From positions 1-19,354 of the forward strand of contig RXOD01004669.1 of assembly GCA_005223375.1 (NCBI GenBank): a stretch of 19,354 nt of DNA, written 5' to 3'. This DNA comes from Amoebophrya sp. AT5.2. Taxonomy: Eukaryota > Sar > Dinophyceae > Syndiniales > Amoebophryaceae. Made by a program: the position numbers and the translations under genes. Below are positions 1 to 8,387 of this stretch, one piece after another. The notes beneath the pieces are model-generated. The model was not told the DNA's origin. It worked only from the letters and a program-made list of their open reading frames with translations, and ran no database searches. Every line of letters begins with the position of its first letter. Within the stretch, counting starts at the first letter, position 1.

Positions 1-1
1 G

Positions 2-325
2 AGCGGTCTGCGCTCCAGTACCGATATTCCTGCGAATGGCGCGGGAGGAAGAAGAAGAAGAAGAGAACTGCTGCGGGAGGATGAAGAACTCGTGAGCGCG
101 AGAACAACATCTCCTCCCGAAGCTGGAGCAGGGGGTGTACTTGTACAAGGAGCTCCTAGTAGCGCAGCAGACGCACCAGAACAAGTCCAGGGAGAAAAGA
201 CCGCCACTAGGAGTAAGAATACGGGTTCAGGTACAGGAGCATTCATACAACTATCACGAACAAAGAACACTAAGGCCGCACCAACACAGCAAAGCCGCCC
301 GCCGAAAAAAGTCGTTTTGGTGTAA
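2..325 (+). CDS. Possible 3' end of a gene entering from the left
   Basis: The second forward frame is open from the window edge to a TAA at 323-325, giving 107 residues with no internal stop. The other two forward frames close by base 95. The peptide has an Arg run followed by an acidic stretch (RRRRRELLREDEE), then an Ala/Pro/Gly/Ser/Gln-rich segment and a basic end (PPKKVVLV). It looks like a disordered C-terminal tail. No domain is recognisable and the start lies outside the window. No ATG occurs in this frame inside the window, so it is either a partial gene or chance openness in GC-rich DNA. Confidence 0.35.
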   Translation, partial: SGLRSSTDIPANGAGGRRRRRELLREDEELVSARTTSPPEAGAGGVLVQGAPSSAADAPEQVQGEKTATRSKNTGSGTGAFIQLSRTKNTKAAPTQQSRPPKKVVLV

Positions 326-1386
326 AAACTTACGTAGTAGTAGTACAGAGTGGCATGATCACACTCCTTCTCCTAGAAGATGTAAATTAATAGGCGTCCA
401 GGCTCCTGGTGTTGTTTCTGAGAAGAAGTCGACGCGAAGCATTTCATGCAATCGGAGTCCCGGTCCCTTCATTTTACACCTGTCCACAGAAGTCGTTCTA
501 CGTACTGGCATTTAGTCGTGTCAGCTGGATGTCTGAGTCTGAGGGGTCCTACTTACTTACTTACTTAGCTGCACCATAGATAAGCTCCCCCAGTAGCCTT
601 CAGTGGAAGCTGGTAGTACATATATTTTTCTAATTTCTACTTTTCCTGTGGTGCTTTTATTTCACTCGTCTTCGGACTCAATTCATCCAAAATCTAGCGC
701 TGCGAACGACGGGACTGTACGGATCAATTTGCAGAGAAACTTACCCTGCTCGACTAACAATTACTTGAATGAAACATCAAAGGCTTTTTGCACGTCGTCC
801 GGGAGAAACGGCTCGAATTTGATCACGAGACCAATGAATAAGACTGACGCCTGTAGTATCATTTGCTCTGCGCCTGTTGCACCACAATTCTCATTCTCCA
901 CAAGCAAGTATGATCCACATCAGGACACGAGTTGTGGATGACGAACGGGAATCGGCGAGGCACAAGGCAAACCAGATTCCGGTCCTTGTCCTTCGTCTTA
1001 CTCTTTGCAGTACCGAGTCAGATAATGAGAGGAGTGTTGGTCCTCCCGCGGAGAGAAGTAGAAAAAAGAGCGTCTTCGACATCGCATTCGAACGACGAGC
1101 AAGCGATATCGCCTCTCGCTTCTTTATTCGAATGTTCTCTCCTTGATGTCCATCCGGATCGGGCGTGCGCGCAGTGGCTGTGAGCCAAGTGTTTAGATCC
1201 TTTGTCAGCACTGCATTTGCAGACCGTGGTAGCTCGGAGTTCTACTTTCACTTTCTTGTTCCTTGTCTTCGACACTGATTGCATTCGAACGAGCAAGCCC
1301 AAAATCAGTTCCAAGAACGAGTTTTCGCACGACACCCAGCGCACGATATCTTCAACTTCATCGTCACTTCCCTCCGCGCCGCCAGA
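326..1386. other. Intergenic region and probable 5' leader
   Basis: About 1.06 kb without a supportable gene. Open frames here begin at GTG or TTG and show no domains. Contents I can see are a short CTTA tetranucleotide run near 549-568 and two acceptor-like sites, TTTGTCAG ending at 1208 and ATTTGCAG ending at 1222. Those sites are followed by a pyrimidine-rich stretch around 1238-1275. The frame of the next gene is already open from about 1279 upstream of its first ATG, so an upstream coding exon cannot be excluded. Confidence 0.5.
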
Positions 1387-3960
1387 ATGCAGCGGCGTCA
1401 GTTGGTTTTGGGGTACCGCCCCGAGCACCAGCTGCAAGTACGGCAGCAAAGTGTACGTTCGCGCGTGGGTCCGCGTGCGCCTGGCACTCCCGGTTTTGGC
1501 CCAGCATCGTCTTCCGCGAGTCCCCCCGCAGTCGCCGCCCCCGAAGGACGGACGGGGACCGGCCTCGAGCTCGCGTTTTCGAGACCCGACGCGAAGCGCA
1601 CCATATGCACGGGCCCCGGAGTGACGCCCGGCCCGCACCTGCGCGTCGGTGAGCGGCAGGAGTTTCGGGTGCACCTCTTCCGCGCTGAGGACGGGGAGCC
1701 ATGCTTCCCGATGCTCCCCGGGTTGCGCGTCGCTGTGGAACTGAAGCCACGCGATGATCAGAGCGGTCCTGCGTCCGCGAAGCTGGCCTCCCCCTCCTCC
1801 AAGAAGGTGGGTAAGTACGGAGTTGATCCGTCCTCACACCTCCAGGCGAACAGCCACCTTTTGCAGCCCGAGGCGCGCGACTGCGACGACGGCACCTTTC
1901 ACGTTGAGTACACCGTGACGCAGCCCGGCTTCTACGTGATGGTCCTTACTGTCGACGGGCTCCCGGCGCCGCCGCCGGTTCCCCAGCTGGAGTTTCTTCC
2001 CGGCGCTGCGTGCGGCACCACCTGCGAGGTGAGCGGCCTGGGGGCGGCGCAATTCGTGTACGAGGAGCTGAATCATTTCAGCATCGTCGCGCGGGATGAG
2101 TTCGGGAACGCCTGCGTCGCTGGCGGCGACCGGTTTGGGGTTCGGGCGAGCGGGCACTTCGTCGTCGAGGGAGTGCGGGATGAGGGGGACGGCACGTACA
2201 CCGTGTCTTACTCTGTGCGCACAGAGCAGCGTGTGAACCCGCTGCCGTGCTGTGTGGAGATCCTGTTGCTGGGGAGCCAGATCCGTGCGAGCCCGGTGCG
2301 CCCGAGGGAGCACGCGAAGTACCACTTGGGCGGTTCTCCAGCTGTTTTTGATCCCGGGGCCGCTCGCGAGGCGGCGCGGGCTCTCTACATGCCAGGGACC
2401 ACGTCGTCACTACTACAGTCACAGCAACAACCCGCTCGCGCACCGCTGGAGAAGCTGGTGCAACAGGTGCAGGCCCTTCCGGCCGTTCCGCAGCTGGATT
2501 CTTTTTTTCAACACCATCAACTACATCGCGGAGCGGGTGGCATCAAGAATTCGAACCATTCACTCGCAGCAGCGACCGCCGGCGCGGGCGACGCCGAGCT
2601 GCTTGCCCGCACCGAGGAGTGGGCCCGCCTCACGGACGCGCGCAACAAGCTCGACGAGTACCGGCAGAGTTTGATCGCACACCAAACACAGCTTCTCCAG
2701 CTCGCGGCTGGCGTGAAGGAGGAGTGCGCTGCGGCGGAGAGACAGCACCTGCACCTCGAGCAGCAGCGGAAGGACAACGAGACCATGCAGGCGCACTTGG
2801 AGCTGGTCCGTGCGGATCTGGCGCAGACGGCGGAGGACCGGCGGAAGGAGCAGCACGTGCTGCAGCAGGAGCACGTCGTCCGGGAAAAGGAAGCCTTCGT
2901 GGACGGAAAAATTCGGCAGCTCGAGAAGCTGGAGAAAAGGCTGCTGGACAGAGAGGCGGACATGCTGGAGTGGCGCGGCGGGGCTACGGCGACAACTATG
3001 GACGAAAGTAGAGGTGGAAAAAGCGGGGGAGCAGCCTGGAGGCGAAGTGGAAGTCCGGAAGATCTTGGGCCAAGCAGTAGGTTTGAGCGCGACTTCGAAA
3101 AGAAGCGGGCGCTGCTGCAGCAGAAACGGGAGTTGCGGTACGCGAGAGAAATGCTGGCTCACCAACGCGCCGTTGGCGTCGAGCAGCAAGCTGCCATGAT
3201 CGGAGGCGCGTCTTCATCAACCTCAACACTTCCAAAGCAGGAGTCGTTTGCATCCGCAGCAAGGACATCAAGGTCTCCAGACGATGAGGAGGAGCGGCGG
3301 AGCCGCATTCGGAGGGACTTCGACATGAATAAGGACCGCGACTTTCTCAGCGACATTCTTGGCATTTCGAGTCCGTCCAAAGGGGCCTCTGCTAGAAGTA
3401 GAGACACGACGACGCTGAAGGACCAGTTGCTTTCACGCCGCGGTTTGCAACGAGGCGGCCGTGCTGATCTTGGCGGCGGCAAGTACTTCGATCCGGCCCA
3501 GCTAGAGAAAGTCGCAACAACGGAAGCGGAAGGCGCCCCACGACGAGAAGGAACGTCTGAGAATAAAAAAAGCGCGACATCGTCGTCCGGCTCCGCGTCA
3601 GCCGACGGGCTGGCACAGATGGGTCGCTGCATGCGCCGAATGTTCAAACGGTTCGCGACGGGCAGCGCCATTGAGGACGCTCACTCCGTCCTTCCCGAGG
3701 CGCTCACGAAGGCGGATTTTTTAGAGGTGGCGCGGGTAGCGAAAATCGGGCTGGCAGAAGAAACGCTCGACGACCTCTTCGAGGACGTCGTTTCGTCGGC
3801 GGCCGATGCCGACCCGCGACCCTCGAAAAGCGGCGCAACCGTGCATTTTGAACTCTTTGCCGACCTGGTAACGGCACTGGCGCGAAAAAAGTTCGCCGGC
3901 CTGCGCGATCACGACGCGGTTGCAGCACTATTCACAAAATATTTGCTCCCGCTTGGATAA
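1387..3960 (+). CDS. Filamin-repeat, coiled-coil protein with EF-hand-like C-terminus
   Basis: 857 residues from ATG 1387. The frame is open back to about 1279, but only a TTG is available there. Residues ~76-210 and ~216-310 read as two filamin/ABP280-type Ig repeats. Repeat 1 has DDGTFHVEYTVTQPGFYVM and an insertion of about 40 residues. Repeat 2 has NHFSIVARDEFGN and DGTYTVSY, the usual filamin core pattern. Residues ~402-532 form a long coiled coil rich in Glu/Gln/Arg/Leu, with a shorter one at ~563-607. A Ser/Arg-rich linker follows. The last ~115 residues (from MGRCMRRMF) contain two helix-rich segments around ALTKADFLEVARV and VHFELFADLV that resemble a degenerate EF-hand pair without clear calcium ligands. 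Filamin repeats are protein-binding Ig folds found in actin- or cytoskeleton-linked proteins, so a cytoplasmic scaffold role is inferred. No actin-binding CH domains are present. Confidence 0.85.
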   Translation: MQRRQLVLGYRPEHQLQVRQQSVRSRVGPRAPGTPGFGPASSSASPPAVAAPEGRTGTGLELAFSRPDAKRTICTGPGVTPGPHLRVGERQEFRVHLFRAEDGEPCFPMLPGLRVAVELKPRDDQSGPASAKLASPSSKKVGKYGVDPSSHLQANSHLLQPEARDCDDGTFHVEYTVTQPGFYVMVLTVDGLPAPPPVPQLEFLPGAACGTTCEVSGLGAAQFVYEELNHFSIVARDEFGNACVAGGDRFGVRASGHFVVEGVRDEGDGTYTVSYSVRTEQRVNPLPCCVEILLLGSQIRASPVRPREHAKYHLGGSPAVFDPGAAREAARALYMPGTTSSLLQSQQQPARAPLEKLVQQVQALPAVPQLDSFFQHHQLHRGAGGIKNSNHSLAAATAGAGDAELLARTEEWARLTDARNKLDEYRQSLIAHQTQLLQLAAGVKEECAAAERQHLHLEQQRKDNETMQAHLELVRADLAQTAEDRRKEQHVLQQEHVVREKEAFVDGKIRQLEKLEKRLLDREADMLEWRGGATATTMDESRGGKSGGAAWRRSGSPEDLGPSSRFERDFEKKRALLQQKRELRYAREMLAHQRAVGVEQQAAMIGGASSSTSTLPKQESFASAARTSRSPDDEEERRSRIRRDFDMNKDRDFLSDILGISSPSKGASARSRDTTTLKDQLLSRRGLQRGGRADLGGGKYFDPAQLEKVATTEAEGAPRREGTSENKKSATSSSGSASADGLAQMGRCMRRMFKRFATGSAIEDAHSVLPEALTKADFLEVARVAKIGLAEETLDDLFEDVVSSAADADPRPSKSGATVHFELFADLVTALARKKFAGLRDHDAVAALFTKYLLPLG

Positions 3961-4697
3961 CGAGAACTAAAGTACTAAGTTGCGAAGCACAACCGAGGGA
4001 CAAATACCAGCCTTTTGCAGTCTCAGATCAAAAGCAAAGCGCATTACTGGCGCCTCGTTGTTTTCCAAGAGCAGCAACACAAAAATACGTCCGTTGCTCG
4101 TGACCCCTGCTGTCGTTTATTTCCGTCACTCAGTGCACTCGACCGGGAACCCGTTAAAATGCGACGTCGTGGGCGCTGTTTCTTTTTTTTATCGCAGTTC
4201 CACTGCGTCGGTGGGGCCCCCTACAAAGCTAAGTAGCTGTCCTCGTTACCGGTCATCGTGCACGGCGGTTTTCTCGTGAGATGGTGCATTAGCGGACTCT
4301 GAGCAACAAGGAAGTTCTTCTCCCATGACAGGCAAGGTTTGCACGGCCGATACTTCATTCTATGTGGAAACACCTACGGGTCTGGGTCTGGGTCCGGGAA
4401 GAAGAGCAACGAAGTAGAAGCAGGTAGGTATCGATATCGTTGAGGGCTTTCTTTCATCATGGCTTAGTTTCATTGATTCACATGTTAGATCTTGAACTTG
4501 ATCATGCGTGGCCAGACCAGCACCAGCAGCAGCATCCTTGAAATTTTATTATCAAAGTAAGTAGATCTAGATTGATAGAATTGATCCGCTTCAGCATGAG
4601 CAATTTAATAGCGATTGGTCGTTGCTATGACTTGTGAGAGTAAGGCGACAGCGACGGGTCTGCGTCTGAAATAAATGATATTCGGCAGTATTATATA
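3961..4697. other. Intergenic region
   Basis: 737 bases without a supportable gene. Open frames start at non-ATG codons and show no domain features. Visible elements are a short G-rich repeat (GGGTCTGGGTCTGGGTCCGGG-like) near 4378-4397, an A/T-rich stretch at 4535-4600 and a TATA-like TTATATAA at 4691-4698. The TATA-like string overlaps the next ATG, so it is unlikely to act as that gene's promoter. Confidence 0.5.
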
Positions 4698-5450
4698 ATG
4701 TTCGGGCTACGTCAGCGTCGGCGCCTGCGCGGCGGCGAAGTCGAACACGGGCGACGTAGCCGGCTCCAGGCTCGGCGACTCCTGGCCCATGAGCTCGCGT
4801 TGTTCGCCGTGGAACGCGCACGCCACGGGGATCTCGCGAGGAGGTTGCAGCGCATGGAGGAGCGGCGCGACGAATTGCGGTTACAGCTCGCTGCATTTGA
4901 GCGCGAGATGGTGCTGTTTCGACGAGAAACGCAGCAGATCCAGCGCGAGTGCGCGAAAATTCGGCAGAGCTTGCGGAAGGTGTGGTGGTCCTGTGCCGCG
5001 TGTCTGGCGCTTCTTCTCGGCACGCTCGGGGGTGGTCTGGCGTGGTTTGGGCTCAGCACAAGGTCCTCTGTGGTGGAGGAGTTGGAGTGGCTCGGGGGAG
5101 TCGAGGAAGCCCGAGGAGGTTGCCAAACTGTGAAGCAGAGCAGTGCTCTCCGCGGCCGCAGCGACACGAACTACGACTACGACATCAATAAAACGACAGG
5201 AACAGGATCACTCCCGGTCACTCGTGCGGCGGGACTGCAACCCATCGGCGGTCGTTCACGTTGGGAAGAGATTCCTGCAGCAGGTGGGTGCTGGTGGCAT
5301 ACCGATGTGCGGAACGATACGAGGAGGAGTACGGCTGGCGCTGAAGTAGATGCAGCGTCGCAGCTGTCGATCTCGGGTGCTTCTTCACCAGGCGTTGAAC
5401 GTGGTGACTCAACCACTGAGAATGGCTCGCCCAGCCGGTGGCGCGCATAG
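4698..5450 (+). CDS. Coiled-coil single-span (type II-like) membrane protein
   Basis: 250 residues from ATG 4698 to TAG 5450. I do not recognise the family. Residues 1-27 are Arg-rich. Residues ~28-93 form a helical coiled coil with heptad-like spacing (ARRLQRMEERRDELRLQL). Residues ~96-118 (WWSCAACLALLLGTLGGGLAWF) are one hydrophobic span. The Arg-rich flank before the span predicts a cytosolic N-terminus. The C-terminal ~130 residues are Ser/Thr/Gly-rich and carry NKT and NDT sequons, consistent with a lumenal or outside tail. If the TATA-like string just before the ATG is functional, translation could begin at the Met of MEERRDE (4854), which would shorten the coiled coil. Confidence 0.6.
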   Translation: MFGLRQRRRLRGGEVEHGRRSRLQARRLLAHELALFAVERARHGDLARRLQRMEERRDELRLQLAAFEREMVLFRRETQQIQRECAKIRQSLRKVWWSCAACLALLLGTLGGGLAWFGLSTRSSVVEELEWLGGVEEARGGCQTVKQSSALRGRSDTNYDYDINKTTGTGSLPVTRAAGLQPIGGRSRWEEIPAAGGCWWHTDVRNDTRRSTAGAEVDAASQLSISGASSPGVERGDSTTENGSPSRWRA

Positions 5451-6019
5451 CAGGTCTTCGAGGTCTTTGGATGCAGCTTGAGTACTACCGCTACCCGCAT
5501 CTGGCGCCGCTGGTCCTTGGCCTGGCGTTCCCGTGTCATTATCGTTCTTTCGCTCATCAACATAAAAACATACTGGCTGGACCAGCTTGGCCAAAATGCA
5601 AATCGCTGCATCGGCGCCAATAATTGCGGGGCCCACGACACGCGATTCGCGTCAATAAATTGAATTGATAAGGAGCAAGATCAGTCCCTCTCCCTCCGTC
5701 TGTCACTGTGCGGCTTCACAATTTCGGTATGGGTAGTCCGTCGGTCTCGAGTGCACAAAAGCAGGATGCGAATAAATCGGTCATACAACTACAACGGGAA
5801 GTTCGGATCGGTGCCGTCGTGGCCTGCACGCGTGCATGTTTTTGTTTTTCTTCATGCGTGCACTAGTGGCTTGACAAGGGGTTACAGCCTCTTCCTCTTG
5901 CTAACTTCGCTCACAAAAAGAAAACGTAGCAACCCCACCTGACTCATTTGCCTTTGCGTACCCCTGCCTTTTTTTGATTTGCGGCTAGTAGTTGCTTACC
6001 AATGAGGATGACTTCATTC

Positions 6020-6033
6020 GTTCTCGTAGTCGT
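6020..6033 (+). promoter_or_regulatory. Conserved 14-base block upstream of copy A
   Basis: GTTCTCGTAGTCGT is identical here and at 8300-8313, in flanks that are otherwise noticeably diverged. It lies about 70-90 bases before the permease ATG in both copies. A promoter or leader element is possible, but with only two recent copies it may simply be residual identity. Confidence 0.3.
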
Positions 6034-6061
6034 CGCCCACACAGCGAATAAGCACGTGGCA

Positions 6062-6067
6062 ATGTGA
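6062..6067 (+). promoter_or_regulatory. Minimal start-stop upstream ORF (ATG-TGA), copy A
   Basis: CAATGTGAGT contains an ATG followed directly by TGA, 35 bases before the ATG of copy A. The same arrangement is kept at 8341-8346 before copy B although the following spacer has changed length. A start-stop element can stall or recycle initiating ribosomes. Alternatively, the GTGAGT inside it could be a 5' splice site. Confidence 0.4.
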
Positions 6068-6101
6068 GTTTGGCGAGGCTTTGTATTATCACTGGGACAT
6101 C

Positions 6102-7670
6102 ATGTCCCGACCCGGCTCAGCTGAGGGTTCCCTCGCTCCGCGCGGTGCGGAGTTCTACGCTGCGGTAATCGTTATGGGTTTCTGTTCCGGAGTGATGACG
6201 GGCCTCACGGGTGCCGGAAGTGGGCTTACCTTCGTCTGCGGATGGAACGTAAGTTTTCTCATCTACGAGGCCGCTCTCGGCTCCTCGAGCCCAAACAAGA
6301 ACCCGTTTGCGGAATACGACGACTTGGTGGGGATCATGGTCGTCTGCTCGATTTTCGTGAACAGCTACTCCGCGTTGCTGCACCGGCACAAAGTGTGGAG
6401 TCTGCGAAGGCTCATTCCCTGCTTGATGCTGCCGTCGCTGTGCCTCTGCCCGGTGGGCGCCTGGGTGTATCGAGTGTCGGATATCACCACAGTCCACGCG
6501 CTGACGGCGCACCTTCTTTTTTGGTTCGCGTTTGGCTGGATTTGCCTGCACCCGCCGTCAAGCGAGATGAATCCGGCGTCGGCGAAGTCGGGGAAGATGC
6601 AGAGCTGCAGGGGAATAGAAGATGAAAGTGGAAGCGAAACCCAAGAAGCCACGGCATCCTCCGCTAGTAATAGAAATAGGACCCCCAGAGCGAGGGCAGC
6701 TCCTACATCTACAACTGCGTCATCGGAAATCAACATGGAAGTGGACGTGGCGTCAAACATCAGCAAAGACGGCGAAAACGCATCTCCCTCGCGGCTCGAT
6801 GCAAACACAAGCACAACGTCAACAGGAGGGGCGTCCACAAGATCATCGACTACCGCAGTGACGATGCTCGAAGATATGAATGTGGCTATTCCACTAGAGG
6901 CGCAACGGCAACTCTCGCCCGGCGAACGGCAAGAAGAGCATAATTTAGACAAGCTGCATGTGCTACAAATGGACGAACACGAACACGGCGAAAAACAAAA
7001 GGAGGGGGCAAGAATGCCTGTTCAAAACTTGCCGCCTATTCGGGCGGAAGCTGCTGTAACACAGGGAGGCAGGACTAGAACATCTGTCGATGACGGGACC
7101 CCGGTGAGCCAGTCGGACGCCGTTGCTGTCCCGCGATACGTGTATTTCTGCGTTGTGTGTGCAGCTTGCAGCGCTGGCTTCTTCGGTGGGCTGATGGGGT
7201 TGACGGGACCGCCAGTCATCCTGCTTGGCCTCGTTCTTCCGCCCAGCGTGTACCCGGCCTCCGTCGCACGTGCGCTTAGCGTCCTCGGTCTCTCTGTCGA
7301 GCCGTATGCCCGCGCTTTTTACGTGCGGGACAAGATCGATTTCGGGCAGTGCGGTCTTGTGTATGCCAGTGCACTGTCGGCAGGCGTGCTTGGCGTTTGG
7401 TTTGGCAGCAGGGTCGCCGCCTATATCAGTGAACGCATCTTCCGGCTGTTACTGTGCGGGTTGCTGACCGGGACGAGTCTGGTCATACTTGGAATTTTCG
7501 AGGGAAACGAACTGGCGCTGGCCATGCTCGGATTGCTTGTGCTAGGCGCAGGGGCAATGCACGTCATCGGCAGAAGGAAATGCCGGGCCGGCGGATCAAC
7601 GCCTTGTCCACCTCCCGGACTCGGAGAAGGGCGGTGCTGGCGAAAAAATCACAACGGCGTGGCGCCATGA
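6102..7670 (+). CDS. TauE/SafE-family membrane permease, copy A
   Basis: 522 residues. The ATG at 6102 is preferred over the upstream in-frame TTG because the MSxPGSA start is shared with copy B. About eight membrane segments form two pseudo-symmetric halves. Half 1 opens with the glycine motif GVMTGLTGAGSGL (6189-6224), and half 2 opens with GFFGGLMGLTGPPVILL, whose GPP is typical of TauE/SafE (PF01925-type) proteins. SERIFRLLLCGLL before the last two spans also fits the family. Known members carry small anions such as sulfite, sulfonates or sulfoacetate across membranes; the substrate here is unknown. A hydrophilic Ser/Thr/Glu-rich loop of 190 residues (6558-7127) separates the halves, and a conserved tail ends in CWRKNH-x2-VAP. 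It is the first of three tandem copies and is closest to copy B. Eukaryotic relatives with a long middle loop are known, so no fusion is needed to explain the architecture. Confidence 0.85.
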   Translation: MSRPGSAEGSLAPRGAEFYAAVIVMGFCSGVMTGLTGAGSGLTFVCGWNVSFLIYEAALGSSSPNKNPFAEYDDLVGIMVVCSIFVNSYSALLHRHKVWSLRRLIPCLMLPSLCLCPVGAWVYRVSDITTVHALTAHLLFWFAFGWICLHPPSSEMNPASAKSGKMQSCRGIEDESGSETQEATASSASNRNRTPRARAAPTSTTASSEINMEVDVASNISKDGENASPSRLDANTSTTSTGGASTRSSTTAVTMLEDMNVAIPLEAQRQLSPGERQEEHNLDKLHVLQMDEHEHGEKQKEGARMPVQNLPPIRAEAAVTQGGRTRTSVDDGTPVSQSDAVAVPRYVYFCVVCAACSAGFFGGLMGLTGPPVILLGLVLPPSVYPASVARALSVLGLSVEPYARAFYVRDKIDFGQCGLVYASALSAGVLGVWFGSRVAAYISERIFRLLLCGLLTGTSLVILGIFEGNELALAMLGLLVLGAGAMHVIGRRKCRAGGSTPCPPPGLGEGRCWRKNHNGVAP

Positions 7671-8299
7671 GAACCACTGCACTACGTACTGCGGCGCAGG
7701 CCCGTGATTATTGGGCCTACAAGGCTGCGAGGAATACAAAAACAGGTAAACTGGAAATCTATCAATGTAGCTACTAAAAAAAAAACTGCGGAGGTGATAG
7801 GAGCAAAATAAGGACCAGTATCACTGCTCCTGCTAATGTAATAAAACGTAAAAGCAGGTGACCCGTATTGAGATGAAGCCAAAGTAAGCGGGAGGCTTGC
7901 CGGCATCAAATCCGCGAAGGCGTAGGAGATCTTCCTTTCGCTGAACATACTGGCTGCACCCTGGCCCAAATCGCATCGCGTTAATTGATAGTCCATCTGT
8001 TACTGTGCGGCCTTAGCATTTCGATTTCGGTACTGGCAGTCCATCGGTCTCTAATGCTTAAATCGGTGGCACAACAACGAAAAGTTCGGATGGGTGTCGT
8101 TTCTTGCTGCATGCGTGTATGTTAATGTTTTTCTTCATGCGTCTACTGGTGGAGAACAATGGATTACGGATGTACAAGGACCGGACCGGTTGACATCCTC
8201 GCGACCAAAAGTCGACAAATTAGCAAGACCTGATTTGCTTGTATTTGTGTTTCCTTCTTTTAATTTTCAACTTGTTTTTGTCAGCCTCAGCGCAGCTTT

Positions 8300-8313
8300 G
8301 TTCTCGTAGTCGT
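8300..8313 (+). promoter_or_regulatory. Conserved 14-base block upstream of copy B
   Basis: Second copy of GTTCTCGTAGTCGT. It follows the pyrimidine/AG acceptor-like site ending at 8284, so if that site is used the block would lie in the mature leader rather than in a promoter. Confidence 0.3.
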
Positions 8314-8340
8314 GCCCCCACCCGAGTATACAACGTTGCA

Positions 8341-8346
8341 ATGTGA
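8341..8346 (+). promoter_or_regulatory. Minimal start-stop upstream ORF (ATG-TGA), copy B
   Basis: GCAATGTGAGT again places TGA directly after ATG, here 41 bases before the copy B start. The spacing differs from copy A through small indels, but the six-base element and its flanks are unchanged. Confidence 0.4.
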
Positions 8347-8387
8347 GTGTGACCACGAGGTTCTTCAGGCTTTGTATTTCCAGGGCC

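Larger units (their letters stand above)
5451..6101. other. Intergenic region; 5' flank of permease copy A
   Basis: 651 bases without a supportable gene. From about 5545 it belongs to the segmental duplication repeated before copy B. Shared strings include ACATACTGGCTG (5568), CACTGTGCGG, GTTCGGAT, TTTTTCTTCATGCGT and GTTCTCGTAGTCGT (6020-6033). An AATAAA at 5654-5659 lies about 200 bases after the preceding stop and could be a polyadenylation signal. A pyrimidine tract ending in CTAG at 5988 resembles a splice acceptor. Confidence 0.55.
5545..7683 (+). repeat. Segmental duplication unit 1 (carries permease copy A)
   Basis: Homologous to 7925-9939. Homology starts upstream at CTTTCGCT...ACATACTGG and continues through the 5' flank, start codon and coding region. 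It ends a few bases past the stop, where both copies share GTGGCGCCATGAGAACCACT. The units differ by indels in the flank and in the central loop. The boundaries are judged by eye and approximate. Confidence 0.8.
7671..8387. other. Intergenic region; 5' flank of permease copy B
   Basis: 717 bases without a supportable gene. 7684-7924 is unique to this spacer and includes an A-run at 7777-7786 and AATAAA at 7840-7845, about 170 bases after the copy A stop, a candidate polyadenylation signal. From about 7925 it matches the copy A flank. A long pyrimidine-rich tract at 8250-8282 ends in GTCAG at 8284 and resembles a splice or trans-splice acceptor. Confidence 0.55.

Noticed and set aside
135..515. 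126-codon forward frame
   Set aside because: It starts at GTG, overlaps the more plausible left-edge frame, and shows no domain.
603..941. 112-codon forward frame with a hydrophobic start
   Set aside because: It starts at GTG with no upstream ATG. The hydrophobic stretch alone is weak evidence in this spacer.
2029..2081. GTGAGC...CATTTCAG as an intron in the filamin gene
   Set aside because: The 53-base length would break the frame and would remove part of a recognisable filamin repeat (EELNHFSIVARDEFGN).
2545..2560. tRNA B-box-like string on the minus strand
   Set aside because: Flanking bases do not form a T-stem or acceptor stem, and the site lies inside coding sequence.
2560..3189. 209-codon minus-strand frame rich in Leu
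   Set aside because: It is the antisense of the coiled-coil region of the filamin-repeat gene. Leu-rich antisense of Glu/Lys/Gln codons is a routine artefact.
6249..6254. GTAAGT within permease copy A as a splice donor
   Set aside because: It encodes NVS in the conserved CGWNVSFLIYE. Copies B (GTCAGT) and C (ATCAGT) keep the residues without the donor, and no fitting acceptor follows.
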